A DNA stretch of 64,000 bases from Mycolicibacterium porcinum (GTDB lineage: Bacteria > Actinomycetota > Actinomycetes > Mycobacteriales > Mycobacteriaceae): the NCBI GenBank assembly GCA_001942045.1, contig MSTD01000001.1:229997-293996 (forward strand), read 5' to 3'. Position numbers and translations under genes: made by a program. Below the pieces are notes generated by a model. That model was given only the letters and a program-made list of their open reading frames with translations, had not been told where the DNA came from and searched no databases. Of the stretch, positions 42,381 to 50,655 are shown piece by piece; position 1 is the first letter of the stretch, and every line of letters starts with the position of its first letter.

Positions 42381-43607
42381 TCAGCCTGTCACGGTCAGAT
42401 AGATCAGCACCACATTGAGCACACTAATCAATCCGGCCACACTCCAGCCGAGGACGCTGGTGACACGGTGGTTGACGTCGTCGCCCATCAGCGTCGGGTT
42501 GCTGGTCAACCGCACCAGCGGGATCAGCGCCAGCGGTATCCCGAACGACAGCACCACCTGGGACAGCACCAGGGCTCGACTGGGGTCGACGCCGATGGCC
42601 AGCACGACCAGCGCCGGGATCAGGGTGACCATGCGGCGCAACAGAAGTGGGTAGGAGCGACGCAACAGCCCCTGCATGATCATCGCGCCCGCATACGCGC
42701 CGACAGAGGTGGAGGCCAGGCCGGAGGCCAGCAGCCCGATGGCGAACAGCAGGGCAACCGTCGGACCCAGGGTGTCGCGGACCGCGGCGTGGGCGCCCTC
42801 GATGGAGTCGGTGTTGTCGCGTCCCTGCAAGTTGGTGGCCGCGACCAGCAGCATGGCCAGGTTCACCGCACCCGCCAGCAGCATCGCGAGTCCGACGTCG
42901 TAGCGCGTCACCCGCAGCAGACGTCGCCGCGCAGGACCCGGATCGGGGTGGCCGTGTCGATCGCGGGCCAGGCCGGAATGCAGGTAGACCGCGTGTGGCA
43001 TCACGGTGGCACCGAGCATCGCGGTGGCCAGCAGCAGGCTTTCGGTGCCCTGGAAGCGGGGGACCAGCCCGGCAGCCACCTCGGCCGCCGGGGGAGTCTC
43101 GACGAACAGACTGGTCAGGAAGCCGATCGCGATGATCATCAGCAGTCCGGTGATCACCCGCTCGAAGACCCGTTGGCCCCGGCGGTTCTGCAGGCTCAGC
43201 AGCAGCAGCGAAACCGCCCCGGTGATGAGGCCGCCGAGCAACAGCGGCAGGTCGAACAAGAGGTGCAGCGCGATCGCCCCGCCCACGACTTCGGCGAGAT
43301 CGGTTGCAACGGCTACCAATTCGGCCTGGATCCAGTAGGCGATGCGGGTCGGGGTGCGCGTGTGGTCGGCCACGACTTCGGGTAGGGAGCGACCGGTGAC
43401 CAGCCCGAGCTTGGCCGAGAGGAACTGCACCAGGCCGGCCATCGCGTTGGCCACCACGATCACCCAGACCAGCAAGTAGCCGAATTGGGCACCCGCGCTC
43501 ACGTTGGCGGCGACGTTGCCCGGGTCGACGTAGGCGATCGCGGCGACGAATGCCGGCCCGAGCAACACCCAGCTCGGCGTCACGCGCGCCTTGGTGTCCT
43601 GTAACAA
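42381..43607 (-). CDS. mntH: NRAMP-family Mn2+/H+ symporter MntH
   Basis: 408-aa NRAMP transporter importing Mn2+ (also Fe2+) with protons. Metal-binding motifs are intact: DPGN in AAIAYVDPGNVAANV (TM1) and MPH in ATVMPHAVYLHSGL (TM6). Eleven TM helices are expected. The two reductase genes upstream recall the M. tuberculosis Rv0924c-Rv0927c order. An IdeR/MntR-like sequence lies about 40 bp upstream and a TATTCGAATA palindrome (43629-43638) nearer the start. Metal-controlled expression is therefore likely. Confidence 0.95.
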   Translation of the reverse strand: MLQDTKARVTPSWVLLGPAFVAAIAYVDPGNVAANVSAGAQFGYLLVWVIVVANAMAGLVQFLSAKLGLVTGRSLPEVVADHTRTPTRIAYWIQAELVAVATDLAEVVGGAIALHLLFDLPLLLGGLITGAVSLLLLSLQNRRGQRVFERVITGLLMIIAIGFLTSLFVETPPAAEVAAGLVPRFQGTESLLLATAMLGATVMPHAVYLHSGLARDRHGHPDPGPARRRLLRVTRYDVGLAMLLAGAVNLAMLLVAATNLQGRDNTDSIEGAHAAVRDTLGPTVALLFAIGLLASGLASTSVGAYAGAMIMQGLLRRSYPLLLRRMVTLIPALVVLAIGVDPSRALVLSQVVLSFGIPLALIPLVRLTSNPTLMGDDVNHRVTSVLGWSVAGLISVLNVVLIYLTVTG

Positions 43608-43644
43608 CGGCTCTTCCTTCTATCCGGGTATTCGAATAGAAAAG

Positions 43645-43663
43645 TTAGGGTAGCCGAAACCTC
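43645..43663. promoter_or_regulatory. Possible IdeR/MntR (DtxR-family) box upstream of mntH
   Basis: TTAGGGTAGCCGAAACCTC matches the IdeR consensus TTAGGTTAGGCTAACCTAA at about 12 of 19 positions, best in the left half. Position before mntH is right for iron or manganese control, but the match is imperfect. Confidence 0.4.
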
Positions 43664-43697
43664 TCGGACAAGCCACGGCAGGGGCAGTGCAGGGACG

Positions 43698-43928
43698 TCA
43701 CCACCCGATGCCGATGCCTCCGAAGCCGAACACCGGTCCGTACCAGGGGCCGTAGTTGTTCAGCGCAGGCGGGGAGGTCACGATCTGAGTGCTGCCGTTC
43801 GTCTGGCACTGCGTGGTGTTCGGTGACGTGTTGGTGCACTTGGGTGCGGCCGAGCCGGCCGGAGCCGTCAGAATCGCCAAGCACGGCACCGCAAGCAGTG
43901 CAGCCAGACACCGAACAACGTTCGTCAT
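43698..43928 (-). CDS. Small secreted protein, Pro/Gly/aromatic C-terminus
   Basis: 76-aa exported protein. The signal peptide ends near APAGSAAP (about residue 28). The mature 48 residues hold a Cys pair (PKCTNTSPNTTQCQ) and a Gly/Phe/Trp-rich tail (YGPWYGPVFGFGGIGIGW). The function is unknown; similar tiny secreted proteins are common in mycobacteria. The ribosome site GGAG is part of a hairpin just upstream of the ATG. Confidence 0.75.
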   Translation of the reverse strand: MTNVVRCLAALLAVPCLAILTAPAGSAAPKCTNTSPNTTQCQTNGSTQIVTSPPALNNYGPWYGPVFGFGGIGIGW

Positions 43929-43932
43929 GACC

Positions 43933-43950
43933 TACTCCGATCCTGGAGTA
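43933..43950 (-). promoter_or_regulatory. Hairpin that can mask the ribosome-binding site
   Basis: On the minus strand TACTCC-AGGATC-GGAGTA is followed by GGTC and the ATG at 43928. The GGAG ribosome site forms the right arm and is paired by the left arm, giving possible translational control. Confidence 0.45.
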
Positions 43951-44006
43951 AGTCTACGTCCGAACAGCCCTGTCAGCGCTGGTCAGAGCACGAAAAATTC
44001 GTCGCC

Positions 44007-45083
44007 CTAGCCCGCAGCGTACAAACCGCGACCGGTGATCAACGGCAGATCGAGTGTGGTCCGGATTCCCGGCTTGGCATCCACCACCGCGGGGATCGCG
44101 TTCACCACCCGTGCCGCCGTCGCCACCAAGCCCGCATGGTTGTGGTCACCATTCGGGCTACTCAGACGCAGGTCCAGCGTGTACGACGGTTCGCCCGTCA
44201 CCACCACTCGGTATGAACCGCCTTCTTGGGCCGGCTGGGGCCACTCGGGGCACAGGTCGTCGCGCAGCCGCGTCACGTGCTCGAGCACCACCGCGGCCTT
44301 GCCGTCGCGCATACCGCGCACCTCGAACCGCAGTGCGGCGGTGGTGCCGGCCGGGATGTGCCCGGCCGCGATGTCGAAGTCCTCCGGTGCCGGGACCCGG
44401 GTGTGCTCCTCGGTCACTTCGTCGAGTTCGATGCCGAGACCGGCGGCCAGCTGGCGCACCACCGAACCCCAGGCCAGGGTGAGCACCCCGGGTTGCAGCA
44501 GCATCGGGGTCTCGTCGATCGGCTTGCCGAAGCCCATCACGTCGAACATCACCGCAGCGCTGTTGTAGGTCGCGTAGTCGACGATCTCCATGCACCGGAT
44601 CTGCTCGATCTGCTGGCAGGTGCCGGCGAGGGCAAGGGGCAGAAGGTCATTCGCGAAGCCGGGGTCGATGCCGTTGACGAAGATGCTGGCCCCGCCCGCC
44701 TCGGCGGCGGCCTCGATGGGCTCGATCAGCTCCGCCGGAAGCACCCGCCAGGGGTATTGCAGGAACACCGCGGAGCTGGCCACCACATTGACACCGGCCG
44801 CCAGGATGCGCCGGTAGTCCTCAAGGGCCTCGGGCAGCCGGTTGTCGGCCAGGGCGGTGTACACCACGCAGTCCGGCTTGGCGGCCAGGATCACGTCGAG
44901 ATCGTCGGTGGCTAGGACACCGGTCGAAACATCAAGGCCGGCAAGCTCTCCGGCGTCCTTGCCGGCCTTGGCCGACGATGACACCCAGACACCGGTGAGC
45001 TCGTAGTCCGGATTGGTGACGAGCTGCTTGAGCGCATGCTTGCCGACGTTTCCGGTGCCGACCGCAGCTACGCGAATAGTCAT
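44007..45083 (-). CDS. Dihydrodipicolinate-reductase-like NAD(P)-binding oxidoreductase
   Basis: 358-aa oxidoreductase with an N-terminal Rossmann fold (RVAAVGTGNVGKHALKQL) and a C-terminal DapB-like domain with GIDPGFANDLLPLALAG. It belongs to the DapB-related group that includes 2,4-diaminopentanoate dehydrogenase-type enzymes; the natural substrate is unknown. It lies 8 bp downstream of the SDR gene, as in the M. tuberculosis Rv0927c-Rv0926c pair. A KstR-type box in front of the pair suggests a link to sterol or lipid catabolism. Confidence 0.85.
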   Translation of the reverse strand: MTIRVAAVGTGNVGKHALKQLVTNPDYELTGVWVSSSAKAGKDAGELAGLDVSTGVLATDDLDVILAAKPDCVVYTALADNRLPEALEDYRRILAAGVNVVASSAVFLQYPWRVLPAELIEPIEAAAEAGGASIFVNGIDPGFANDLLPLALAGTCQQIEQIRCMEIVDYATYNSAAVMFDVMGFGKPIDETPMLLQPGVLTLAWGSVVRQLAAGLGIELDEVTEEHTRVPAPEDFDIAAGHIPAGTTAALRFEVRGMRDGKAAVVLEHVTRLRDDLCPEWPQPAQEGGSYRVVVTGEPSYTLDLRLSSPNGDHNHAGLVATAARVVNAIPAVVDAKPGIRTTLDLPLITGRGLYAAG

Positions 45084-45091
45084 TCTTCTCC

Positions 45092-45883
45092 TCAGAGGTC
45101 CGGGATGGGCAGGTCGAGATTGGGCATGTTCAGGCCACCGTCGACCTCGAGCACCTTGCCGGTCAGGTAGCTACCGGCCGGCGACGCGAGGTACACCGCG
45201 GCGGCGGCGATATCGGCCGGATCACCGAGCCTGCGCAGCGGGGTCGCTTTCTCCATCGGGTCTCGCAGCGCGTCGTTGGACGCGACGATGTCGAGCGCGG
45301 AGGTCAGGATCGAGCCGGGCGCGATCGCGTTGACGCGGATACGCGGGCACAGATCCAATGCCGACAGCCGGGTGTAGTGGGCAAGAGCGGCCTTCGCGGT
45401 GCCGTACGCGGCGAACCCGCGCCCGGCCAGGCGTCCCACCGTGGAGGTGATGTTGATGATGCTGCCGCCGCCGGAGTGCTCGAGCATCAGCGGCACCGCG
45501 GCACTGGTCAGGGCATGCGCCGTCGACACGTTGAAGGTGAACGCGTCGCGCAGATCTTTGGTGGACGTGTTCAGCAGCGGCGCCGGCATCGTGCCGCCGA
45601 CGTTGTTGACGACGATGTCTAGTTTCCCGAATGCCTCCACGGCAGCGGCCGCGAGTTCGGCGGTGGCCTCGGGGTGGGCCAGGTCGGCGACGACGACATG
45701 AGCCCGCCGCCCGGTCTCGGCGATCTGGCTTGCCACCTCGTCGAGCTGGGTTTGTGTCCGGGCCGCGATGAGCACGTCGGCGCCCGCTTCCGCGAATGCC
45801 AGTGCGGTCGCCGCGCCAAGGCCGCGTCCGGCCCCGGTGACGATCGCGACCTTGTCGTCCAATCGGAATCTATCGAGAATCAC
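45092..45883 (-). CDS. SDR-family oxidoreductase
   Basis: 263-aa classical short-chain dehydrogenase: [13 protein letters not shown] (cofactor), NNVGG, catalytic Ser in [12 protein letters not shown], and YGTAK. The C-terminal VDGGLNMPN is standard. It is first gene of a two-gene unit with the DapB-like reductase, matching the M. tuberculosis Rv0927c-Rv0926c arrangement. It probably acts on a lipid- or sterol-derived hydroxyl or keto group. A sequence matching the KstR operator pattern lies 65 bp upstream. Confidence 0.9.
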   Translation of the reverse strand: MILDRFRLDDKVAIVTGAGRGLGAATALAFAEAGADVLIAARTQTQLDEVASQIAETGRRAHVVVADLAHPEATAELAAAAVEAFGKLDIVVNNVGGTMPAPLLNTSTKDLRDAFTFNVSTAHALTSAAVPLMLEHSGGGSIINITSTVGRLAGRGFAAYGTAKAALAHYTRLSALDLCPRIRVNAIAPGSILTSALDIVASNDALRDPMEKATPLRRLGDPADIAAAAVYLASPAGSYLTGKVLEVDGGLNMPNLDLPIPDL

Positions 45884-46194
45884 ATACGCTCCGTTCCCTA
45901 GTCGGGCGCCACGCTAGCAGTGCGCGTGGGCCGCCGTGGGCTGTTTCTGAAACACGTTCTAGTTATCGCGGCTCCGCTGGATGTCACCGCGCCGCATATT
46001 CATCGACACCTCGGATTTCAGTCAATATCAAGCAGGAATCCGAGATTTAAGCCCCTCTCGGATTCCCGAGCTCCGCGCGGGGTTCCCCATCGAAGCGCTC
46101 AACGACACGCATGCCGGGCGCGTTGCCCAAAGGCCCGCCGCGGCCGGGCTGACGGGCGCACAATTGAAGGGTCAGTTCAACGTGGGGAGCCGCG
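45884..46194. other. Divergent intergenic region with KstR-type box
   Basis: 311 bp between the SDR (minus) and the 46195 gene (plus). Apart from the KstR-type sequence at 45948-45961 and an overlapping TGTTTC-T-GAAACA dyad (45942-45954) nothing gene-like was seen. Confidence 0.5.
45948..45961. promoter_or_regulatory. KstR-type operator
   Basis: TGAAACACGTTCTA fits the KstR pattern TnnAACnnGTTnnA at every fixed position. It lies 65 bp upstream of the SDR start. KstR represses cholesterol catabolism genes in actinobacteria. Confidence 0.55.
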
Positions 46195-46671
46195 ATGACC
46201 CAGCAGCGATACGACTTCTTCGGCGATGTTTTCGCGCGGTACTTCAGTCCCGAGGTCGACCGATACCCGTCGACGGCGGGCACCCTCGTTCACCGCCTGC
46301 TTGCCTGCACCGATGACTTGCAGGACCGGTTGGCCCAGGCCCGGCTGGCGGCGGAGGTGTGGGGTGAGGAGGAGTTGGGTCACCCCGGCCACGTGCACCC
46401 GGCGTCGGAGTTGTTCGTCATCACCCAGTGCGGGCTGATGTACGGCGCCCGGTTCGCCGACGCCCGGCACGGGCTGTATTACCTGGCCACCCCGCACGCG
46501 ATGTTCGACGCGTTCGTCGACCAGATCGAGCACACGGCGTTGCGTCCGGGCACGGTGGTCGCGGTGGATCGTCGGTGCAGTCATGACCTCGAATCCGCTC
46601 ATCCCATGGATGCGGCGCTGCGCCGCATCCTCGACGAACACGAGGCCTTGCGCGTCGACGTGAGCGTCTGA
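46195..46671 (+). CDS. Conserved protein of unknown function
   Basis: 158-aa soluble protein without signal peptide or TM segment. It has conserved-looking His/Glu clusters (EELGHPGHVHPASELFVITQCG and RRCSHDLESAHPMDAALRR) that could bind a metal, but I know no family. It stands alone, divergent from the SDR operon and in the same direction as the following secreted protein. Codon composition is normal for the window, so it is likely real. Confidence 0.7.
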   Translation: MTQQRYDFFGDVFARYFSPEVDRYPSTAGTLVHRLLACTDDLQDRLAQARLAAEVWGEEELGHPGHVHPASELFVITQCGLMYGARFADARHGLYYLATPHAMFDAFVDQIEHTALRPGTVVAVDRRCSHDLESAHPMDAALRRILDEHEALRVDVSV

Positions 46672-46825
46672 CAACGCCAAGCGGGTCTCCATGTTAACGC
46701 CGCATTGCGGCGGCATTCACTGTGTGTTAACCGGTGTGGATTCGGTATGAGATTGTCCGACAACGGAATTCGGCGATTTAGGTTGGCTCCACTTCATCAA
46801 AAACCGGAAGGACGGGCTGAACCCA

Positions 46826-47149
46826 GTGAAACGAAACGTGAGAAGCGCGTGTATCGCCGGCGCCGAGCTGTGTGTGCTCGGGGCAGCGTTCGCCACGCCC
46901 GCAGCTGCCGCGCCCACCGAGTCCACAGCGAGTCAGACCATCAGTGAGCTCGAAAGTCAGGGCTATCGAGTGATCTTGAGCAAAGTGGGCACCAAAGCGA
47001 TCGATGACTGCACCGTGAGTGCAGTGCGCCAAGGGCGTTCGGTCACCGGGCCGCAGATACCCGTTGGCGCCGCGGGCATCACGTCGTTCAATCCCGGGCA
47101 GAACCTGCAGTACACAACGGTGTACGTGGATCTGGATTGCCGCCGCTGA
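46826..47149 (+). CDS. Small secreted protein, paralogue of the 61282 gene
   Basis: 107-aa exported protein with a signal peptide ending near PAAAAP. The mature part follows a pattern shared with the 61282-61575 product: SxxQTxxxLxxxGYxVIxxxxG, a central CTVxxVRxG (DDCTVSAVRQG), and a final YVDxxC (VYVDLDCRR). The two conserved Cys probably form a disulfide. The function is not known. The GTG start is weakly supported by GGAAGG about 15 bases upstream. The stop is 2 bp from the convergent mku stop. Confidence 0.82.
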   Translation: MKRNVRSACIAGAELCVLGAAFATPAAAAPTESTASQTISELESQGYRVILSKVGTKAIDDCTVSAVRQGRSVTGPQIPVGAAGITSFNPGQNLQYTTVYVDLDCRR

Positions 47150-47150
47150 C

Positions 47151-48026
47151 CTACTTCTTGGCCGCTGCTTTCTTGGCGGGCGCCTTCTTGGCCGCCTTTT
47201 TCGCGGGGGCCTTCTTGGCCGGCTCCTTGGCCGCGCCGCCGCGCGCCTTCACGCTGGCTTCGAGTTTGGCCAGCAGATCCGACACGTCCTCGGTCTCGTC
47301 GAGCTCGGTGGGCTGTTCTTCGACCGAGAAAGCTTCTCCGCCTTCGAGTTTGGCCTGGACCAGCTCATGCAGCTGTTCCTGGTAGTCGTCGCGGAACTGG
47401 TCGGGTTTGAAGTCGTCGGTCATCGACTCGACGACCTGACCGGCCATCTTCAGCTCGGCCGGTTTGATCTCGACTTCCTTGTCCAGCACCGGGAAGTCGG
47501 GATCGCGGATCTCGTCGGGCCAGAGAAGGGTGTGGATCACCATGACGTTGCGCTTGCTGAAATCCTTGACGCGCAACGCCGCCAGCCGCGTCTTGTTGCG
47601 GAGCGAGAAGTGCACGATGGCCACCCGCTCGGTTTCGGCGAGGGTCTTGGCCAACAACACGTAGGACTTCGACGACTTGGAGTCGGGCTCGAGGAAATAG
47701 CTCTTGTCGTACATCAACGGGTCGAGCTGGTCGGCCGGGATGAACTCGACCACCTCGATTTCGCGGCTGCGTTCCTCAGGCAGCGTGGCGATGTCCTCGT
47801 CGGTGATCACCACCATCTGGCCGTCGTCGGATTCGAACGCCTTGTTGATGTCACGGAACTCGACGACCTCGCCACAAACTTCGCAAACCCGCTTGTAGCG
47901 GATGCGCCCGTTGTCCTTGGCGTGGACCTGGTGGAACTTGATGTCGTGGTCCTCGGTCGCGCTGTAGACCTTGACCGGCACGTTCACCAGGCCGAAGGCG
48001 ATCGAACCCTTCCAGATGGATCGCAT
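47151..48026 (-). CDS. mku: Ku DNA end-binding protein
   Basis: 291-aa bacterial Ku, a homodimeric ring that binds double-strand breaks and recruits LigD for non-homologous end joining. MRSIWKGSIAFGLVNVPVKVYSATE at the N-terminus and the core (HFSLRNKTRLAALRV, LLWPDEIRDPDFP) are diagnostic. The minimal C-terminal region (AGQVVESMTDDFKPDQFRDDYQEQLHELVQAK) is followed by a Lys/Ala tail (AKKAPAKKAAKKAPAKK) of the mycobacterial type that aids DNA binding. ATG at 48026 fixes the start. ligD lies about 6.4 kb away in divergent orientation. Confidence 0.96.
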   Translation of the reverse strand: MRSIWKGSIAFGLVNVPVKVYSATEDHDIKFHQVHAKDNGRIRYKRVCEVCGEVVEFRDINKAFESDDGQMVVITDEDIATLPEERSREIEVVEFIPADQLDPLMYDKSYFLEPDSKSSKSYVLLAKTLAETERVAIVHFSLRNKTRLAALRVKDFSKRNVMVIHTLLWPDEIRDPDFPVLDKEVEIKPAELKMAGQVVESMTDDFKPDQFRDDYQEQLHELVQAKLEGGEAFSVEEQPTELDETEDVSDLLAKLEASVKARGGAAKEPAKKAPAKKAAKKAPAKKAAAKK

Positions 48027-48189
48027 AACGCCAGTATGGCCCAAGGAGCTACCTGCGGACGATATTGCGGGTCCAACGCGGAAGCCGACGCATATTGCCC
48101 GTGTGACGCATCTACGACCGAGTACGACGAAATGGCTGCGCCGAATACTGTCGGCTGCAGCCATTCCGCCGCTCTCGAATGAGCGAGGA

Positions 48190-49638
48190 TCAGTCGGTGG
48201 TGTCACCTGCCGTCGGACTGCTGGTGTCGGCGCCTCCACTCACGCTCTTGAGTCCGCTTTCGACCCGTTTCTGAACCGCGGTGAAGCCCTGCTTGACGCG
48301 CTTGGCAGTGTCCTGCGCCGCGGTGCGCAGTTGCTGGCCGGCTCGGGTGGAGCTGGTGCCGGCCTTGCCGGGTACCGCCTTGTTGCCGTTGGTCAGGTCG
48401 GTGGCACCGGCAGAGGAGTTGAGCGAATTGGCGCCGGTCTTACTTTCATCGCGCCCAATTCTCTCGGCGTCCACACCATCTGCTGGTGACGACGACTCCT
48501 CGACCAGTGCGGTGTTGGGGACGGTTTCGGGCGACGCAGACGACGGAGAAGGCAGCGCGGCCGGTTGGTCCTTGGTACCAAGCGCCGACAGCGTGCTCGG
48601 CGTGGCGGTGTTTGGCTCGGTCTCGATCTTCGGGAAGGTGAGGTGGGTCAGCGGATTACCGTCGCCATCCCATCCGATCGCCCCCGCGACTATCTGCGAC
48701 AGGCTCGCCAGCGCCCCGATGGGTCCGACCGGCACGCCCGGAGCCTTCAGGGTGAAGGGGAAGCCCAACGCATTGGTCGTGATCGCTAGGTCGAGGGAAC
48801 TGAAGATCGAGCCACCGATGCCGGGTTCGCCGACCATCGGGCCGACGGGCACCGTGTTTACCGTGGCCCCGGGGCTGAGTAACCCGCCGAACGCGATCCC
48901 CAGCTTGTCGAAGGTGGTGCCTTCCGGCAGCACGCCCGCTCCGTTGATCACCGGCAACAGCACGTCGAGATTGAGGGTGGCCCCGTTGAGGAAGCCGTCA
49001 ACGACGTTGGCGGGCAGATTGAGCAGATCCCCGGCCATGATGCTGTTGAGGGCTGCCACACCCGGGCTCACCAGCGGTCCGGCAAAACCGATCAGGACAC
49101 CGCTGAGCGGCGACGCCAGGAAATGGACCAGCGGGGTGACGAACTCAGGTGTCCCCTCCGGCAGGAAAGTCGGCAAGAGCGCAACGATGAGCGTGTGCAC
49201 TGCATCGTTGCTCAGCGCCAAGACCGGGACCAAACCGGGGTCGTTGATGTCATCGGGCAGGCCCTGCATCGTGGCCCATGAGAACGCCTTCTCCAGATTG
49301 CCGCCGATCGTCTCGAAGACGGTGCCGATGCTGGCCGGGTCATTGAGAACATCTCCCATGTACCCGACCTGGTTGACGATGACCTGCTGCAGTGCCGTAG
49401 CGGGGGCTTCGAAGGAGACGTCAGCGAGTGTGGTGGCGTTGTCGGAAGCGGTGTTGAACACCTCGACCCATCGGGCGAGGAAATCCGCTTCGGCCGTGAG
49501 CCCTACTTGGGTGGTGGCGACCCTAGGGACCTGGATGTCGGGCGGAACCGGCGGGGCGATGACGGGTGTGGCGGCGAGGATGCCGGCTCCAACCAGCGCG
49601 ATTCCGGCGGTGGTAAAGGGACGAAGTGATGCATGCAT
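48190..49638 (-). CDS. GjpA-like outer-membrane porin-type secreted protein
   Basis: 482-aa exported protein with a signal peptide (MHASLRPFTTAGIALVGAGILAATPVIA). The Ala/Gly/Leu/Val/Pro-rich body (DFLARWVEVFNTASDNATTLADV, LNLPANVVDGFLNGATLNLDVLLPVINGAG, PLTHLTFPKIE) is typical of mycobacterial proteins annotated as outer-membrane porin GjpA. The C-terminal 130 residues are a Ser/Thr/Ala-rich linker followed by a basic helix (RTAAQDTAKRVKQGFTAVQKRVESGLKSV). Porin function is inferred from the family name only. A strong hairpin sits about 90 bp upstream of the start. Confidence 0.75.
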   Translation of the reverse strand: MHASLRPFTTAGIALVGAGILAATPVIAPPVPPDIQVPRVATTQVGLTAEADFLARWVEVFNTASDNATTLADVSFEAPATALQQVIVNQVGYMGDVLNDPASIGTVFETIGGNLEKAFSWATMQGLPDDINDPGLVPVLALSNDAVHTLIVALLPTFLPEGTPEFVTPLVHFLASPLSGVLIGFAGPLVSPGVAALNSIMAGDLLNLPANVVDGFLNGATLNLDVLLPVINGAGVLPEGTTFDKLGIAFGGLLSPGATVNTVPVGPMVGEPGIGGSIFSSLDLAITTNALGFPFTLKAPGVPVGPIGALASLSQIVAGAIGWDGDGNPLTHLTFPKIETEPNTATPSTLSALGTKDQPAALPSPSSASPETVPNTALVEESSSPADGVDAERIGRDESKTGANSLNSSAGATDLTNGNKAVPGKAGTSSTRAGQQLRTAAQDTAKRVKQGFTAVQKRVESGLKSVSGGADTSSPTAGDTTD

Positions 49639-49726
49639 GTGAAACCCCCTGAGAGCGTGCTTGAGACGCGGTGGAACATGCCCACCGGTGGACTGCGAAC
49701 GAAACGACGCGAAGGCAGAGTTAGGT

Positions 49727-49770
49727 GGTTGGCCCCCTTCGGTTTTCAGTCGGGGAGAAGGGGGCCAACC
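49727..49770. promoter_or_regulatory. Long hairpin upstream of the GjpA-like gene
   Basis: GGTTGGCCCCCTTC and its perfect complement (14-bp arms) with a 16-nt loop. It lies 89 bp upstream of the 49638 start, within or near its 5' untranslated region. It could be an attenuator or mRNA-stability element, or a terminator for transcription from either side. Confidence 0.55.
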
Positions 49771-50655
49771 GGAATCACCGTGGGGGCCGTGGGCTAGAAC
49801 CCACAGTGACTCAGCTTGGTTTGCCGGAGGACCGGTCTCGTGGTGCCGATGTCAGCTGAGCGCAGTTATGGGCTCGACCGGCTGGAACCGGTGGTCGCAT
49901 AGGGGTGGAGTGCTTGATGCATTTACGAACCCCCTTGAGGGTGTGATCTAGGACACGGCAAAACATATCCTGAGAAGAACCTGAGCTGTCGGACATTCGG
50001 CAAATAAATTGTGCGCGTCAATTGTTGGCGAAGGATCGGAACGGCGTTCTCGGAAGTAGTGGCAGGTCCGTCGGCTGGTGCAGGTGGGTCAGCAAACTAG
50101 ACTCGTTCGCGAAGTGGTTGCGCGTGCAACGACGTGTTCGGGCAACGTCAACCGACAGTAAGTTGCCATGAGTAGCAATAGTTGTATTTAACCAGCATAT
50201 ATATGAGACAAGCCATTAGCTGATACTGCGCGACACGCCGGGTGAAAGCGGTCGGATGTGACATGAACCTGTTCAGTCACCCAAAAAGGGTGACCTCGTG
50301 GGGCCGGCTCATCGGGCGCATTTGCGCTACGTCAACCGAATGGTTGGCGCGACGTTGACAGCGTGGCCTTCGGTGGCCAGCTAATTACGCATGGAACGAG
50401 TGCATTTGAAACTGAACAAACTCAATTGATCGTTCAGTCGGTTGTGTCCGCTGGGCAAAGTGAGCGAGCCGATCTATGAATGCAACTTTGTTCACGTGAC
50501 CGTCGCCGATGTCCTTGGCGCATCGGCGCGAACTGCGTTGTCCGGCAAGGACTCTGCCTCGCTAGTCAAAGGCCGAACTCGCTGCAGTGCCGACGCCTCG
50601 GCGACGGCGGACAGCAACGAACTTCGGTCTCGTGCAGGTGAATTGGGTCTGGCTG
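49771..50655. other. Gene-free region with several small inverted repeats
   Basis: About 0.9 kb without a credible gene, visibly richer in A/T than its surroundings around 50180-50220 (TATATATG). Small dyads: GTCACCC-AAAAA-GGGTGAC (50276-50294), CAACC-GAAT-GGTTG (50333-50346) and GGCC-TTCGGT-GGCC near 50365. It may hold a non-coding RNA or a long regulatory region, or be a decayed insertion. No open frame looked coding. Confidence 0.4.

Noticed and set aside
41997..43385. 462-codon plus-strand open frame opposite mntH
   Set aside because: Gln/His/Arg-rich antisense shadow of a transporter with intact DPGN and MPH motifs.
48281..49642. 453-codon plus-strand open frame opposite the GjpA-like gene
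   Set aside because: The minus-strand product has a signal peptide and family features; the plus-strand product has none.
50265..50278. Second KstR-like site (AACCTGTTC)
   Set aside because: Fails the outer T and A of TnnAACnnGTTnnA, and no gene starts nearby in the right orientation.
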